64,000 nucleotides of DNA from Prorocentrum cordatum (lineage: Eukaryota; Sar; Dinophyceae; Prorocentrales; Prorocentraceae). The translations under genes were made by a program, and so were the position numbers. Where the stretch lies: assembly GCA_963575745.1 (NCBI GenBank), contig CAUYUJ010014358.1, positions 153,819-217,818 on the forward strand, in the 5' to 3' direction. Below are positions 31,149-41,304 of the stretch, piece after piece (position 1 is the stretch's first letter; every line of letters begins with the position of its first letter). Under the pieces are notes generated by a model. The model had not been told where the DNA came from and did not search any database. It worked only from the letters and a program-made list of their open reading frames with translations.

Positions 31149-32938
31149 CCTCGTCCTAGCCCCGTCCGAAGGAGGCAACTCCTGGGAGGTCTTCGTCGGA
31201 ACGTTTAAGCTTCGTGGGAACGATGACAGTCAACCAGTAGAATAAAAAAACGCACGATCAGGATGCAAGGGCCTTTGAAGGCCATGTCGACGCTTTGCGA
31301 GCGGGGCGCGGCCAACGAAAGCGGCCGAAGATGGGCCGAAGGGGAAGGATGCAAGGGTAATCGTAGCAAATCGTTCATCCTTACTATGCGAGTTGACGTT
31401 GAGCCGTACCAGGCCGGATGAAGCCCGATGAGCCTGATCAAGACGGATGAAACGGGATTGAGCTGGGTGAGGCCAGCTTTCGACCAGGGATATACCCGCG
31501 CCGATGCAGAATTCGTTGCATCCTAGCAGCTACTGGCAGAAGCTCTTGCTAGTACGATGCGCCCCCCTTGGAGGCTCACGTCCGAACCAAGCCCACAGCA
31601 CAAATACCTCACACCAAATCGTTACCCGGGCGGTATGGCCAGAAAGCGCCCACCGGCGAGCACAGATCCTATAAGATTAAGATTACTGAGCGCGCGCGTC
31701 GCCCCTGCGGAGCCGACGCAAACATAGTCAACGTTTTCTCATTCGGCGTCTCGACGTTGGGCGGAAGGGGGGGGGGAAGGGGGGGGGTCTGGCTCCAGAG
31801 CTCTGCTCAGTGCGACTGTTTGCAACCGTGCGTCCTATCGCGGAGACTCCACCTGATCGAAACAGGCGCCAAAAAGCAGCCCAGATCTACTCCATGGGGA
31901 GCCGACGCACACATAGCACGAGAATGTTTGGGTCATGCCGAGGGCAACTCGGAGCTGGGTCAACTCGCCAGCTCGGCTCGGATCGGCTCGCGCCCACATC
32001 GGCACGGAGCTGGACCGTGATCAGATCAGACCGCGGGGATCGCGGATCGGGCTCGGGCCTGCAGACCAAACGGTTCGTTCTGGATCGGATCGGATCGGAT
32101 CGAATCGAGATCCTAAATCGAAGTCCAGGGGTCGGATCGGTGTCGAATCAGCCCTGCCGGGGGTGCCGAAGATCAGTTCCCAGACCTCCAACCAAACTCG
32201 ATTTGAATGCCTCGAAGTCGGATCCCGACTAGGTCTAACCACAAAACAAAGCCTGGGAGATCGCACGACTCTCACGCAGCCCCACACTTCCCCCCCACTC
32301 AGGAAGGGCCCAGAACGAAAGCAGAGCATAACGTACCGAACTGTGCCATCACACCACTTGGGGTGAGGGGCCCAACATGTCATGCTTCCCTCCCCAGAGC
32401 CCCAGCGTGCAATGACAATCACCAACATTCGGGGACATGCTAACCCAGGTCCATCCAGACCCAGGTCAGTCGTGCCTTGCAGGATCCTGCACCCAAGCCC
32501 GGGTCAGTGCGCCCCTGGCGCTGCAAGATCCTGCAAGATCCGGCGCTCTGACTAACCCTCGTTTGCATTGACCCGAGTCTATTGAGCCCCAATACATATC
32601 CAGAGCAATACAACGGGCTGTTGCCGCTTTCGGTCTCTGGAAGGGCCTTCGCCAGGCCCCAGGACTTGTTCAGCGAAAGCAGCTCAACACGAAGAGCTGG
32701 GCCCGCTGGGCAAAGGGTTGAGGGACAGGCCACGTTGGAGGGCAAAGTCTGCCTGCTTCTACAAGACCACCACCTGGGGCCCATGCCGAATACCGTTCTC
32801 ACTGTCTAGCCACAAACGCCCACAGACACACTAAATGCCAGAATACAAATAAACGCATTCCGGGCGCACACGTCTACAGACGACGCGGCCGTGGCGTCCG
32901 GAACAAAACAAACAAGGTCAGAGAAAGGGTATTCTCAC
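31149..32938. other. gene-free stretch
   Basis: No supported gene. Includes degenerate GATGAAGCCCGATGAGCC motifs at 31.4 kb, a poly-G run near 31.77 kb, an (ATCGG)n pentamer at 32084-32103, and a duplicated TGCAAGATCC at 32.52 kb. Confidence 0.4.
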
Positions 32939-33084
32939 GTCGGGCATGTCCTCCTACAGGCGGATTAGGGAGGAAAAATGAACAGTAATCAAACAATACG
33001 AAAAAACATCGAAAATAATCGACGAATCGCCCCCGTGCTTTTTTACCATTCTTGAGCACTCCTCCTGCAGGAGGCATGCCCGAC
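32939..33084 (-). mobile_element. MITE family A, copy 1
   Basis: 146 bp bounded by GTCGGGCATGTCCTCCT and its imperfect inverse AGGAGGCATGCCCGAC. The AT-rich interior, read in reverse complement, aligns with the interior of copy 2 (33279-33429), so the two copies are in opposite orientation. No ORF. Confidence 0.75.
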
Positions 33085-33278
33085 TTGCGGGTAGTTCCGT
33101 CTACCGCATGCCCCTGCTCAGACGCAGGTCCGACGTGGTACTCCAGTGGCTACGAGCCAGGGGGCGCCGCAGTGGGGGGGGGGGGGGCGCCTCGTGGCCG
33201 CGGGCACGTGCGCGGGCCCAGGCCTCCTCGTGTCGTGCACGAGCCGCGGCAGAAAACGTTCGGCCACGTTGGGCTCAA
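33085..33278. other. spacer between two MITE copies
   Basis: GC-rich, with a 14-G run at 33174-33187. No gene. Confidence 0.5.
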
Positions 33279-33429
33279 GTCGGGCATGTCCCCCTACGGG
33301 AGGCAGATTCCAAAATGGTTGAAAAATAGTCTGGGGACGTGTTTTCTATTATTTTTGACAGTTTTTCTGCGTTTTGTGATTATGTTTCATTTCTCATCCA
33401 AAATCCGCCCGTAGGAAGACATGCCCGAC
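33279..33429 (+). mobile_element. MITE family A, copy 2
   Basis: 151 bp bounded by GTCGGGCATGTCCCCCTAC and the inverse GACATGCCCGAC. The interior is AT-rich (TATTATTTTTGACAG, TTGTGATTATGTTTCATTT). No coding capacity. Inverted ends and small size indicate a non-autonomous foldback element. Confidence 0.78.
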
Positions 33430-33649
33430 CTAACTTTGGGCCTCTTGCAGACCCCTCCCGCGCCCCGGGGAGCGTCGAGAAAACCAGTCAGGAAGGCGAC
33501 AAAGCAGTCCTGGGGAAGGGCCCGGTATCTCCAGGGGCAGGATCAGCCGGCATCGAAGCGGAGGGTCGGGTCGAGTCGGACTGCGCGCCGGGTCGGACTG
33601 GAAATCGACGCGGATCGGCTGCGCCATGATGCACAACAGCGCCATGCAT

Positions 33650-33790
33650 GGGGAAACCCATTGGTACAGATACAGCTACTCCCTGGACCTCTCCCGGGGT
33701 GCGTTCTGACAAAGATTTCGAGGCGAATCCACTGGTGGCGACGAGGGCCTCCCAGGAGGCCCAAGAAGGCGAAAACAGGCCGAGGGAGGC
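33650..33790. repeat. dispersed repeat shared with 10.1-10.2 kb
   Basis: Has GGGGAAACC, CTACTCCCTGGACCTCTCC, GGGTGCGTT and GGGCCTCCCAGGAG in the same order as 10096-10210, with an extra ~30 bp between the last two blocks. Confidence 0.65.
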
Positions 33791-33809
33791 GGTATGGGTA
33801 CTCTAGAAT

Positions 33810-33839
33810 AAGAGAGAGAGAGAGAGAGAGAGAGAGGAG

Positions 33840-33872
<33 letters not shown>
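33810..33872 (+). repeat. (GA)n followed by a 33-A run
   Basis: (AG)n at about 33810-33835 followed directly by 33 A at 33840-33872. With the repeat just upstream, this could be a retroposon tail, but no target duplication was found. Confidence 0.85.
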
Positions 33873-33873
<1 letters not shown>

Positions 33874-34560
33874 GTAAACTGGTGGCGCTTCTTGCATCTG
33901 CGCCGGACACCCCTCCCTGGCGCGCGGAGCGCGCCCAGGGCGGCGCCGGAGGCGCCGCCAGGGGGACCCCCGGCGCCGATCCAAGAACTCCGCGCGGAGT
34001 GCCAAAAGGTTTATGTCTGTGCCCTCTTTTTGTCTTCGATTTTCCTCCTCGGAGCCCTCGGAGGGGCCGCGCGGCGGCCGAGCCGCCGGAGAGGCCCTGC
34101 GGGTGGCCCCGCGCGGCGGCCGAGCCGCCCCGAGGTCCCCGCGCGGGCGAGGCCGGCGCGCGAGCGAGGCTGGCGCGCGGCGCGGCGGGCGCAGCACGCA
34201 GAGCGCCGCTGGGCGCCTCAGCGAGAGGCCTCCCGGATGGGATCCGAGTAGGATCCGGATGGCAGCCTCACATACTATCTTGCTGGCTCTTGCGAATCGA
34301 CGCAAAATCGACGCCAATCAATGCTTCGCGACGCTAACTCGACGCTGATCGGCGCTAAATCGGCGCTAAATCGGCGCTATCCCATCGACTCCCAGACGCG
34401 AATCGTCGCTAAAGACGGAGTCCCACCAGCTCTATGGGCGCAGGTGGTTTAGGGCGTTTCCTTTTCCAACCTCCTTCCGTTCCCTGTTCGAGAGGTTTAC
34501 CTCCCCCCCCTCCCTGGATCTGGACGGGCTACCCCGCGATGCGTCAGAGCGTCAGTATTG
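33873..34560. other. gene-free stretch
   Basis: Very GC-rich to 34.2 kb, then TCGACGCTAAATCGGCGCT-type short repeats at 34.3-34.4 kb. No supported gene. Confidence 0.4.
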
Positions 34561-35040
34561 CCAAAGATGGCCTCCAAGACAAGAGGTCTCAAGACGGCCC
34601 CAAGACGGTTTCAAGTGCCGAGCCCTCCAAGGACCCCCCAAGAGGCCAAAATCAGTCAAAAACCTAAGGAAAATCCATGTGTTTGGCCTTCTCGCGTTTT
34701 CGCCTCCGATGGGCTCTTGAGGCCTCAAGATGGCCCTAAGACTGCCTAAGATAGCCCCAAGAGGGGCCAAAGAGGCCCCCAAGACGGCCCCAAGAGCGCG
34801 CAAGAGCGCTCCAAGAACGGGTCAAGAGGGCCCCAAGAGAGCGTTCTTCAGCCTCCGAGGGGGCGGCGGGAATTAAGACCCCCCCTGTTTGAACAATTGG
34901 GGCCCAAGACGGCCCCAAGAGGCCTCCCAGACCCCCCCAAAGAGCCCCAACAGGGCTCCAAGACCCCCCAAAAGAGCCCCAACAGGGCCCCAAGAAGGCC
35001 CCAAGAAGGCCCCAAGAGGGCCCCAAGATGGTGCCCGAAT
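34560..35040 (+). repeat. CCCCAAGAGGCC dispersed array
   Basis: GGCCCCAAGAGG/CCCAAGACGG units as at 17.9 kb. The core (34.64-34.72 kb, AATCAGTCAAAAACC) is less repetitive. Minus-strand frames give Gly-Pro-Ser-Trp repeats and were rejected. Confidence 0.75.
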
Positions 35041-35149
35041 TGCATTACGAGTCTTCGAAGAAACCCTCACCACGACGTATCCCCAAAGCCCGATTTCTCG
35101 TCCTCCTTGTCATCGTCCGTCCCTTCCTTGCTTCTTTCCTGCCGCCTCC

Positions 35150-35515
35150 CTGCTCCTCTTCATCCTCCTCGCGCCGCGTTCCTCCTCCTCCTCCCTCCTC
35201 CTCCTCCTCCTCCTCCTCCTCCTCCTCCTCCTCCTCCTCCTCCTCCTCCCCCTTCCTCCTCCTCCTCCTCCTCCTTCCCGTCTTCCTTACGTGTTGTTCC
35301 TCTCCTCCTCCTCCTCCTCCTCCTCCTCCTTGTGCTCCTCCTTTTGCTCCTCCTCCTCCTCCTCCTCCTCCTCCTCGTCCTCGTCCTCTTCCTATTCCTC
35401 CTCCTCCTCCTGCTCCTCCTCCTCCTCCTCTTCCTCCTTCAGCTCCTTCTCCTCCTCCTCCTCATCCTCTTCCTCCTCTTCCTCCTCATCCTCCTCCTAC
35501 TCCCCCTACCCCCAA
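35150..35515. repeat. (CCT)n microsatellite
   Basis: About 360 bp of CCTCCT with TCG/TTC variants. Frames give Ser, Pro or Leu homopolymers. Confidence 0.95.
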
Positions 35516-36381
35516 GATGGTCCCACGCATCACCAGCAGTAGCACCAACATCAACACCACCAGCAGCGGCACCAGAAGCACAAACTACAACGACAACGCC
35601 AACGATACCATCAGCTACAAAACACCACCGACACCCTTGACAACAAGAGATCTCCCAACTCACTGGCGTTGCCAATCAAGCCGCCGTGGCAAGACGCCAG
35701 AGACCTCTACCACAGGGAACCTTACAGCGCATCTTGCTCGAAGTTCCATAATAAGCTTCATCGGAGAAGCTACAATCGTTTGTTCATCCGCCCCCGCTTT
35801 CTCCACCTACCCCACAGATGGCCCCAGCAGCCGCACAACCACCAGCAGGAACACCATAAGCAGCAGCGCCAGCAGCAGCACCGGCACCAGCAACAGCAGC
35901 AACAGCATCAGCGGCACGAGCATCGGATGCAGCATCAGCAGCAGCACCAACAGCAGCACCAGCACCTGAACAAGTTCAAAAAACGCACGCGAGATTAAGA
36001 TACAAATCGGTGCAAGAACTAAGATCAAGGACGTCCATCGAAATACAACGCTACACTGCGCAACACTGGCGTCGCATCGTAAATACATGAACCTGCGCCA
36101 CGCACGCTTCCCACAGGGAACACCACGGCGCATCTTGCACGGATTTCTTTCCTAAGCTGCATTGCGCGAAGCTGTCATGGTCCTTGCTTTCTGGCCCCAG
36201 GATACTGCCCACCCCCTTTGGACGCTTCCAAAACGGTTGCGCGACCGCGTGCTCCCAAGCGTCCCTGATTAACCAACTAACCTGGTAATCGTTTCTGGAT
36301 GGGCCGGTGGGGATTTTCTGCTCGCAACAGCAAGCGGACAGCCGCGCGGCGTCGTGGAACCGCCCCCCCCCCAAAAAAAAA
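35516..36381. other. gene-free stretch with CAG-rich tract
   Basis: A CAGCAGCACCAGCAACAG-type tract lies at 35.85-35.97 kb. The rest shows no gene that I can support. Confidence 0.45.
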
Positions 36382-36540
36382 TATCCCGGCAAAGCAACCT
36401 AACAGCCATGTGTAGGAGCATATCTGGAAGCATTCCCCTTAAGATTCGGATGAGAATCCAGTTGTAGAATTCTGCTGTTCTCGCAGTCGTAGTCGCATTC
36501 GCGATGACAGTCGCAGTGGCAACGGCAGTCGCAGTCACAG
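36382..36540 (+). repeat. head of composite repeat, copy 3
   Basis: ATATCCCGGCAAAGCAACCT, ATTCCCCTTAAGATTC and ATTCGCGATGACAGTCGCAG match the heads at 41305 and 43358 with few changes. Here the head is followed by a CAGCCT tract instead of CCT. Confidence 0.85.
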
Positions 36541-36865
36541 CCTCAGCCTCAGCCTGCCTCAGCCTCAGCCTCAGCCTGCCTCAGCCTCAGCCTGCCTCAG
36601 CCTCAGCCTCAGCCTGCTTCAGCCTCAGCATCAGTCTGCCTTCAGCCTCGGCCTCAGCCTCAGCCTGCCTCAGCCTCAGCCTGCATCAGCCTCAGCCTCA
36701 GCCTCAGCCTGCCTCAGCATCAGCCTGCCTCAGCCTCAGCCTCAGCCTGCCTCTGCCTCAGCCTCAGCCTGCTTCAGCCTCAGCCTCAGTCTGCCGTCGG
36801 CCTCGGCCTCAGCCTCAGCCTGCCTCAGCCTCAGCCTGCATCAGCCTCAGCCTCAGCACGAAGCA
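36535..36865 (+). repeat. CAGCCT hexamer minisatellite
   Basis: (CAGCCT)n with CAGCCTGC interruptions. Open frames give Ser-Leu or Pro-Gln repeats. Confidence 0.93.
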
Positions 36866-37317
36866 ACCCAGCTAGAAGGACAAAGCGCTGAATGTACACC
36901 GATGTGTTCGACGACTGCGTATGTAATGATGTGACGATATACAGACTGAGCCCTTCGTGAATGTCTACATGTTTTTCTGACGCCTACAAACGGCGCTGAC
37001 GTGTGTGAGAAAATTGTCCGCGCAGCAAAAGCCGGCGAAGCGTGCGGGAGCTCGCATGCTGAGACAGACTACGTCTGCAGACCGCCAGCTGCAAAAGGTT
37101 GCGAGCGGCTCTTGGAAGATGTTTACGGAACGGAGCTACGGTGTCTGAAAACATTGGCATCGAAGCGAAGAGCCTCGGAGCCCTGCAACCTGAGAAACAC
37201 CGCAGGAACTCGCATACTGAAAAGGAATGCATTGCAAACCGCACGCTGCGAACCCTGCAGGCTGAGAAGCACCGCAGGATGTCGCATGCTGAAAAGCACT
37301 TGTACTGCAGAGCGCTA
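36866..37317 (-). repeat. gene-free stretch with diverged 19-mer repeat copies
   Basis: Degenerate units made of GCAGGCTGAGAAGCACCGC plus AGGAACTCGCATGCTGAAAA lie near 37182 and 37257, with partial ones near 37035-37066. They match the 19-mer found within the gene at 38.8-41.0 kb. Confidence 0.65.
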
Positions 37318-37709
37318 GCATCTATCTCGGGCTCGGACCCCCCCGTCCTGATCCAGAACGTGTCCGGCCACGGCCTGAAAATGCCGTTCCAACTCCCGAG
37401 GATCAGCTGGCACTCCGGCTCTGGGACACTCCAGTACGTCTTGAGCACCTTGAGCCAGGCCCCATCTCGGGATCCCCACAGCAAGCTGTACTTGACCGAG
37501 ACCGTGCCGAACTCATAACAATTGACCTCCGAAGGACCTGCGACGCGGTGGTTCTGAGCCAGGACGAGGTCCGCATGGTCGAGCGTCGGCACCGTACGCC
37601 CATGCCCAGACGGACCATCCACGGCGAGCCACATCATCTGAGACAGCGTCTGGAGGGCGGTCGACAGGCGACTGGCGACTGGCGACGACGAGCTGGTCTT
37701 GGACTGTCA
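37318..37709 (-). CDS. candidate exon of an unidentified protein
   Basis: The minus-strand frame from about 37709 to 37318 is not repeat-like. It reads like folded protein, with QTLSQMMWLAVDGPSGHGR, NCYEFGTVSVKYSLLWGSRD and SWNGIFRPWPDTFWIRTGGS. A CAG-like acceptor lies just upstream, where the frame would open after ...CCAAG. The frame runs on into the 19-mer repeats at 37.2-37.3 kb, giving Cys-Phe-Ser-Ala-rich nonsense, so the true 3' edge is uncertain. I do not recognise the family. It may be one exon of a gene, a gene fragment, or a small intronless gene starting at ATG 37637. Confidence 0.35.
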
Positions 37710-37904
37710 GGAACGCTACACGACCAAAAGAAAACGAAGCACGACCGAGGAAACACCAGAGCTCCTAGCTGGGAGGCGAGATCAAGGGGGACGAGGAAGA
37801 AGGGAAGAGGAGGAGGAGGAAGAGTCAGAGCAAGAGTAACGGTGAGAGTAAGAGTCAGAGTAAGAGTAAGGCGAACTGCACGAGTCGGAGTAAGAGTCAG
37901 GGCA

Positions 37905-38060
37905 AGAGGCCCCCCAAGCGGCCCCAAGAGGCCCCCAAGAGGCCCCCAAGAGGCCCCCAAGAGGCCCCAAGAGGCCCCAAGAGGCCCCCAAGAGGCCCCC
38001 AAGAGGCCCCCAAGAGGCCCCCAAGAGGCCCCACGAGGCTCCAAGAGGCCCTCCAAGGGC
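37905..38060 (+). repeat. CCCCCAAGAGGCC tandem array
   Basis: Nearly perfect CCCCAAGAGGC units of 10-11 bp. Frames give Pro-Lys-Arg or, on the minus strand, Gly-Pro-Leu-Gly-Gly-Leu-Leu repeats. Confidence 0.9.
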
Positions 38061-38170
38061 TGGTGGTACTCGGCTTTTAATCATGTGGTGGGAGGGCGGA
38101 ACGCGAGGGCTTACGGCCGCCCTTCGGGTTTGATCACTGCTCCTTATCAATCCCACCAGCCCTTTGGGCG
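38044..38170. mobile_element. possible short foldback element
   Basis: CCAAGGGCTGGTGG at the left is matched by CCACCAGCCCTTTGG at the right. The interior holds AATCATGTGGTGGGAG and GGTTTGATCACTGC. Size about 125 bp. Only the ends are clearly paired. Confidence 0.4.
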
Positions 38171-38554
38171 TGAGTGGTTTAGGGAGCCCGCTCTGTTCTC
38201 AACCCCCCTTCTTCCCCTTCGGGGAGGGGTTTACCCCTCCCCCTACCCCCTCCCCCTGGGCCTGGAGAGGGCGCCCCGCGGGTCGTTTGAGGGGTCTTTT
38301 TCGACTCCTGGGAGGGCTAAAAAAACGACGACCCTCACGAGGATTCTGGCCCCGACGGGGGGGCACCGTTTGGCCCCCCTCCTCTTCTTTAAAGCCAGAA
38401 TCATTGATTGTACTACGGTTTTGGCCCCATTTTGGCGTCCTGAGGGGGCCGCGCTCATCTTCCTTCACAGCAAAATCATTGATTTTACGAAGGTTTTCGG
38501 CTCATTTTGTCCTTCTCAGGGGGCAGCTCTCATTTGCGCTTTTGAGGAGGTCGC
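38171..38554. other. gene-free stretch with ~90-bp imperfect duplication
   Basis: AATCATTGATT followed by GGTTTTGGC-CATTTTG and a CTCAGGGGG block occurs twice (38.40 and 38.48 kb). No gene. Confidence 0.5.
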
Positions 38555-38725
38555 AAGAGGCCCCAAGATGGCCCCAAGAGGCCCCCAGGAGGCTCCCAAG
38601 AGGCCTCCAAGAGGCCCCCAAGAGGCCCCCAAGCGGCCCCAAGAGGCCCCCAAGAGGCCCCCAAGAGGCCCCCAAGAGGCCCCAAGAGGCCCCAAGAGGC
38701 CCCCAAGAGGCCCCAAGAGGCTGAG
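38555..38725 (+). repeat. CCCCAAGAGGCC tandem array
   Basis: The same 10-11 bp unit as 37.9 kb, in the same orientation. It ends against a 19-mer repeat copy (GGCTGAGAAGCACCGC). Confidence 0.9.
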
Positions 38726-38833
38726 AAGCACCGCAGGAACTCGCATGCTTTCGAACACTACTGCTCGAGACCGCAGCTGGAGAGCGGCAGACCGCAGGCT
38801 GAGAAGCACCGCGGGCAGGGAGACTTGCAAAAC

Positions 38834-41026
38834 TCAGATGTCCTGATCGTCTTGGAGGAAGTCACGCCAGTCCGGCGGCTGCCAAGAATCGATGATGCGC
38901 CTGGAGCCACCGCCCGTGCTGCCGCCGATGTCCAGGTAGTCGCCATCGGCCCTGAACAGACGGCCGTGCCCCAACGCCAGAATCGCTTGGTTGCGGATTT
39001 GAAGCAGCTCTCCGCTCTCAAACATCTGCAACACGTCCAGCTGCCTGCGCGTGAAGTTCGGCTTTGGCTGGCCAGCCTGGGCAGACAGATGGCGGGAAAG
39101 CCGCTCCCCCTCGTTGTAGCGCGCGATGGCCTCGGCCTTCTGGTGGTGCAGCCGGCGCCGCTGTTGCCGCAGAGCTTCCTCGGGAACTGCTGCATCACGG
39201 CCCTCACTGTGATCAGCTTGCAACGCTTGCGTTAGCCAATCAACGTCGAAGCGCCCTGAGAAGGCCAGCACCTCCCAGATCTGTTTGGTACCGGCCACAC
39301 GTTGCAAATGGCGATGCCACCGCTTACGCTTCTGGTCTTTCACAAACTTGGCGACGCTACCCAGACCTGCACCCTTGGCCTGGCCACCTTTTCCCGCAGG
39401 CTGAGAAGCACCGTGAGAACCTTTCTTACCGCCTGGCCCTTTGTTAGGACCCTGCGGAACCGCATGGCCCCCTTGTGGCGCAGACTTGCCTCTCGCTTTT
39501 CCCTTTTCGACATCCCGTTCCTGAAGCGCACGCTGCTGCCGCGACTGCTCGTACTGGTCGCGAGCTACTCTGACCAATTCCTGGCGCTCAGGCTCCGTGA
39601 GAACGTAGCGCATGTCGTCGATGTTCTTGCTCCACAGAAAGTCATGTCGAAGCTTAAGGACAGAGAGAATGGCTCGGCCAGTCTCCTCCTGAGACGCAAA
39701 GGCCGCGTCATATTCCGAGCCAGGCTGAGGAGCGCCAGCTGGATCAGTGTCCGCTGGCTCCGTGGACTTCCTCTTTTTGAAAAGCAAGAGACTGAGTTGA
39801 TGGAGGACTTTCGGATCGTACTCCTCGTCGTACCTTTCGTCCCAAAGCTGCCTCAGCTCCCTGTGCAAGTCGTTCGCGCGATTCTGAACGACATCCTCGA
39901 CGTAGTCGGGATCACCCGGTGAAGTCGGTGAAAGCGGAGGAGTAGAACACGGCGACCGATCCCAATGCACAGAAGACTCGGCGTCCGCCTGTACGCTGAC
40001 GTCGGCGTCGGAGACGTTTTCGACGACAATTTCCCGCCTCTTGCTCTCCCCAGGCTGAATAGCACCAGGGAGAGTGAGCACAACCGCCACCGCATCGTGT
40101 GCGTCGTTGCGCATGCCACGATCCGTAAAAGACGCGCCAACGGCAATGGAGCAGAAACGGTCGACTGCTCCGCAGACCGCGACGTGGTCGCCTTTGAGGT
40201 CGGCCGGAGTGGCATGGACCTCCCAGAGCTTCTCGTCGTTCTGCAGGCGCTGGTAAGCCTCCCGCGCCTCCTGGAAAGTCAGGTTGTCGTCGCCGACTAC
40301 AAGCAGAACGACTGGCACGTGCGGCTCCGAAGCATTGAGAATCTGAGCCATGCAGTCCAGGTGCAAGCGGAGATGGCGAACTGTCCGCTTTCGAGTCTGG
40401 ATGCTCGGCGGTTTCTTGCCGCACACGATGTGCATGTTGGCGATCACCACGTGGAACATGTCATGGCCTGGTTTGTTCACCTCAAAATGTGAAATAACAG
40501 CATCAATATCTCGGCCGCTAGGAGGCCTGTAAACTTTGCTGTCTTCGCACAGAGTCAGATCCGCAGGCTGAGAAGCACCGCGGAACCCCCAGAGAGTCAA
40601 GTAGTTGTCGACCTCCAAGAAGCGAATGCCATCACCGAAAGGCTTACTGAGGATCTCTGTCACGTTGATCCCTGCTCGGCGAAAGCCTTCACGGAACGCA
40701 CCGACCTCGCAGCCACAGACAATATCAACATCAGCGGTCTCCACTATCGTGGCGCACAACCTTCCGAAGTTAGCGCAGTGAGTGGCCGCCTGCTTACCAG
40801 TCATCATGCCCAGCTCGAACCCGAAATTGAACGAGGCGACCGTGAAAGACGCAGGCTGCACAGCGCCAGAACCAGGCGTCTGTCCACCTTCCTCCGCAGG
40901 CTGAGAAGCACCGCGAGGCGGCGCAGGCTGAGAAGCACCGCGAGGCGGCGACACATCGGACGAGCCTCGCGGAGCAGAGGCTGCGGATGAACGTTGGACA
41001 TGGGGGTACGGCCAGGGGAACGCCAT
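38834..41026 (-). CDS. endonuclease/exonuclease/phosphatase-like protein with long C-terminal region
   Basis: 730 residues, intronless, ATG at 41026-41024, TGA at 38834-38836. Residues about 60-320 resemble the EEP (DNase I-like) fold: ASFNFGFE (N67), CGCEVGAF (E107), VIANMHIV (N197, H199), VVGDDNLT (D246/D247, N248) and NDAHDAVAV (H310, D311), spaced as in metal-dependent nucleases or phosphodiesterases. The substrate cannot be told. The N-terminal ~60 residues are low complexity. After about 330 comes a charged Lys/Arg/Gln-rich region. A C-terminal segment follows with GTKQIWEVLAFSGRFDVDWL, then GHGRLFRADGDYLDIGGSTG, then PPDWRDFLQDD. Seven G-A-x-Q-P-[AG] peptides occur; five are encoded by near-exact copies of a 19-bp sequence that is also found in flanking non-coding DNA. 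It could be the endonuclease-bearing ORF of a retroelement or a lone gene; no RT lies next to it. No DinoSL relict is seen upstream. Confidence 0.7.
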   Translation of the reverse strand: MAFPWPYPHVQRSSAASAPRGSSDVSPPRGASQPAPPRGASQPAEEGGQTPGSGAVQPASFTVASFNFGFELGMMTGKQAATHCANFGRLCATIVETADVDIVCGCEVGAFREGFRRAGINVTEILSKPFGDGIRFLEVDNYLTLWGFRGASQPADLTLCEDSKVYRPPSGRDIDAVISHFEVNKPGHDMFHVVIANMHIVCGKKPPSIQTRKRTVRHLRLHLDCMAQILNASEPHVPVVLLVVGDDNLTFQEAREAYQRLQNDEKLWEVHATPADLKGDHVAVCGAVDRFCSIAVGASFTDRGMRNDAHDAVAVVLTLPGAIQPGESKRREIVVENVSDADVSVQADAESSVHWDRSPCSTPPLSPTSPGDPDYVEDVVQNRANDLHRELRQLWDERYDEEYDPKVLHQLSLLLFKKRKSTEPADTDPAGAPQPGSEYDAAFASQEETGRAILSVLKLRHDFLWSKNIDDMRYVLTEPERQELVRVARDQYEQSRQQRALQERDVEKGKARGKSAPQGGHAVPQGPNKGPGGKKGSHGASQPAGKGGQAKGAGLGSVAKFVKDQKRKRWHRHLQRVAGTKQIWEVLAFSGRFDVDWLTQALQADHSEGRDAAVPEEALRQQRRRLHHQKAEAIARYNEGERLSRHLSAQAGQPKPNFTRRQLDVLQMFESGELLQIRNQAILALGHGRLFRADGDYLDIGGSTGGGSRRIIDSWQPPDWRDFLQDDQDI

Positions 41027-41304
41027 TGCAATCGAAACTCAGTGGACTGCAGTGAATGAATGCAGTGGCACGATTGAATGCAGTGGACTGCAGTGTCACT
41101 AGCAAGTCCTGAACCAAACACGGCTGTGGCGGAAGGATTATGAAGCGTCTGGCTATTCAAAATGTGGCCCGGGAATGGAGTTCTGGAAACTCGAAGACCA
41201 GGAAGTGGACTAGAGTTGGCTCCGGGCATCCAAAATGTGGCCCAGGAATGGAGTTCTGGGAACTCGAAGAGCACGAAGTGTGTGACTGTTGCATCCGGCC
41301 CTCC
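41027..41304. repeat. upstream spacer and two 73-bp satellite units
   Basis: 41040-41100 has short GAATGCAGTGGACTGCAGTG repeats. 41158-41285 has two diverged units of the 73-bp satellite (AATGTGGCCCGGGAATGG). Confidence 0.75.

Noticed and set aside
33810-33872. Poly(A) run as proof of a retrogene
   Set aside because: No coding sequence, SL relict or target duplication is found next to it.
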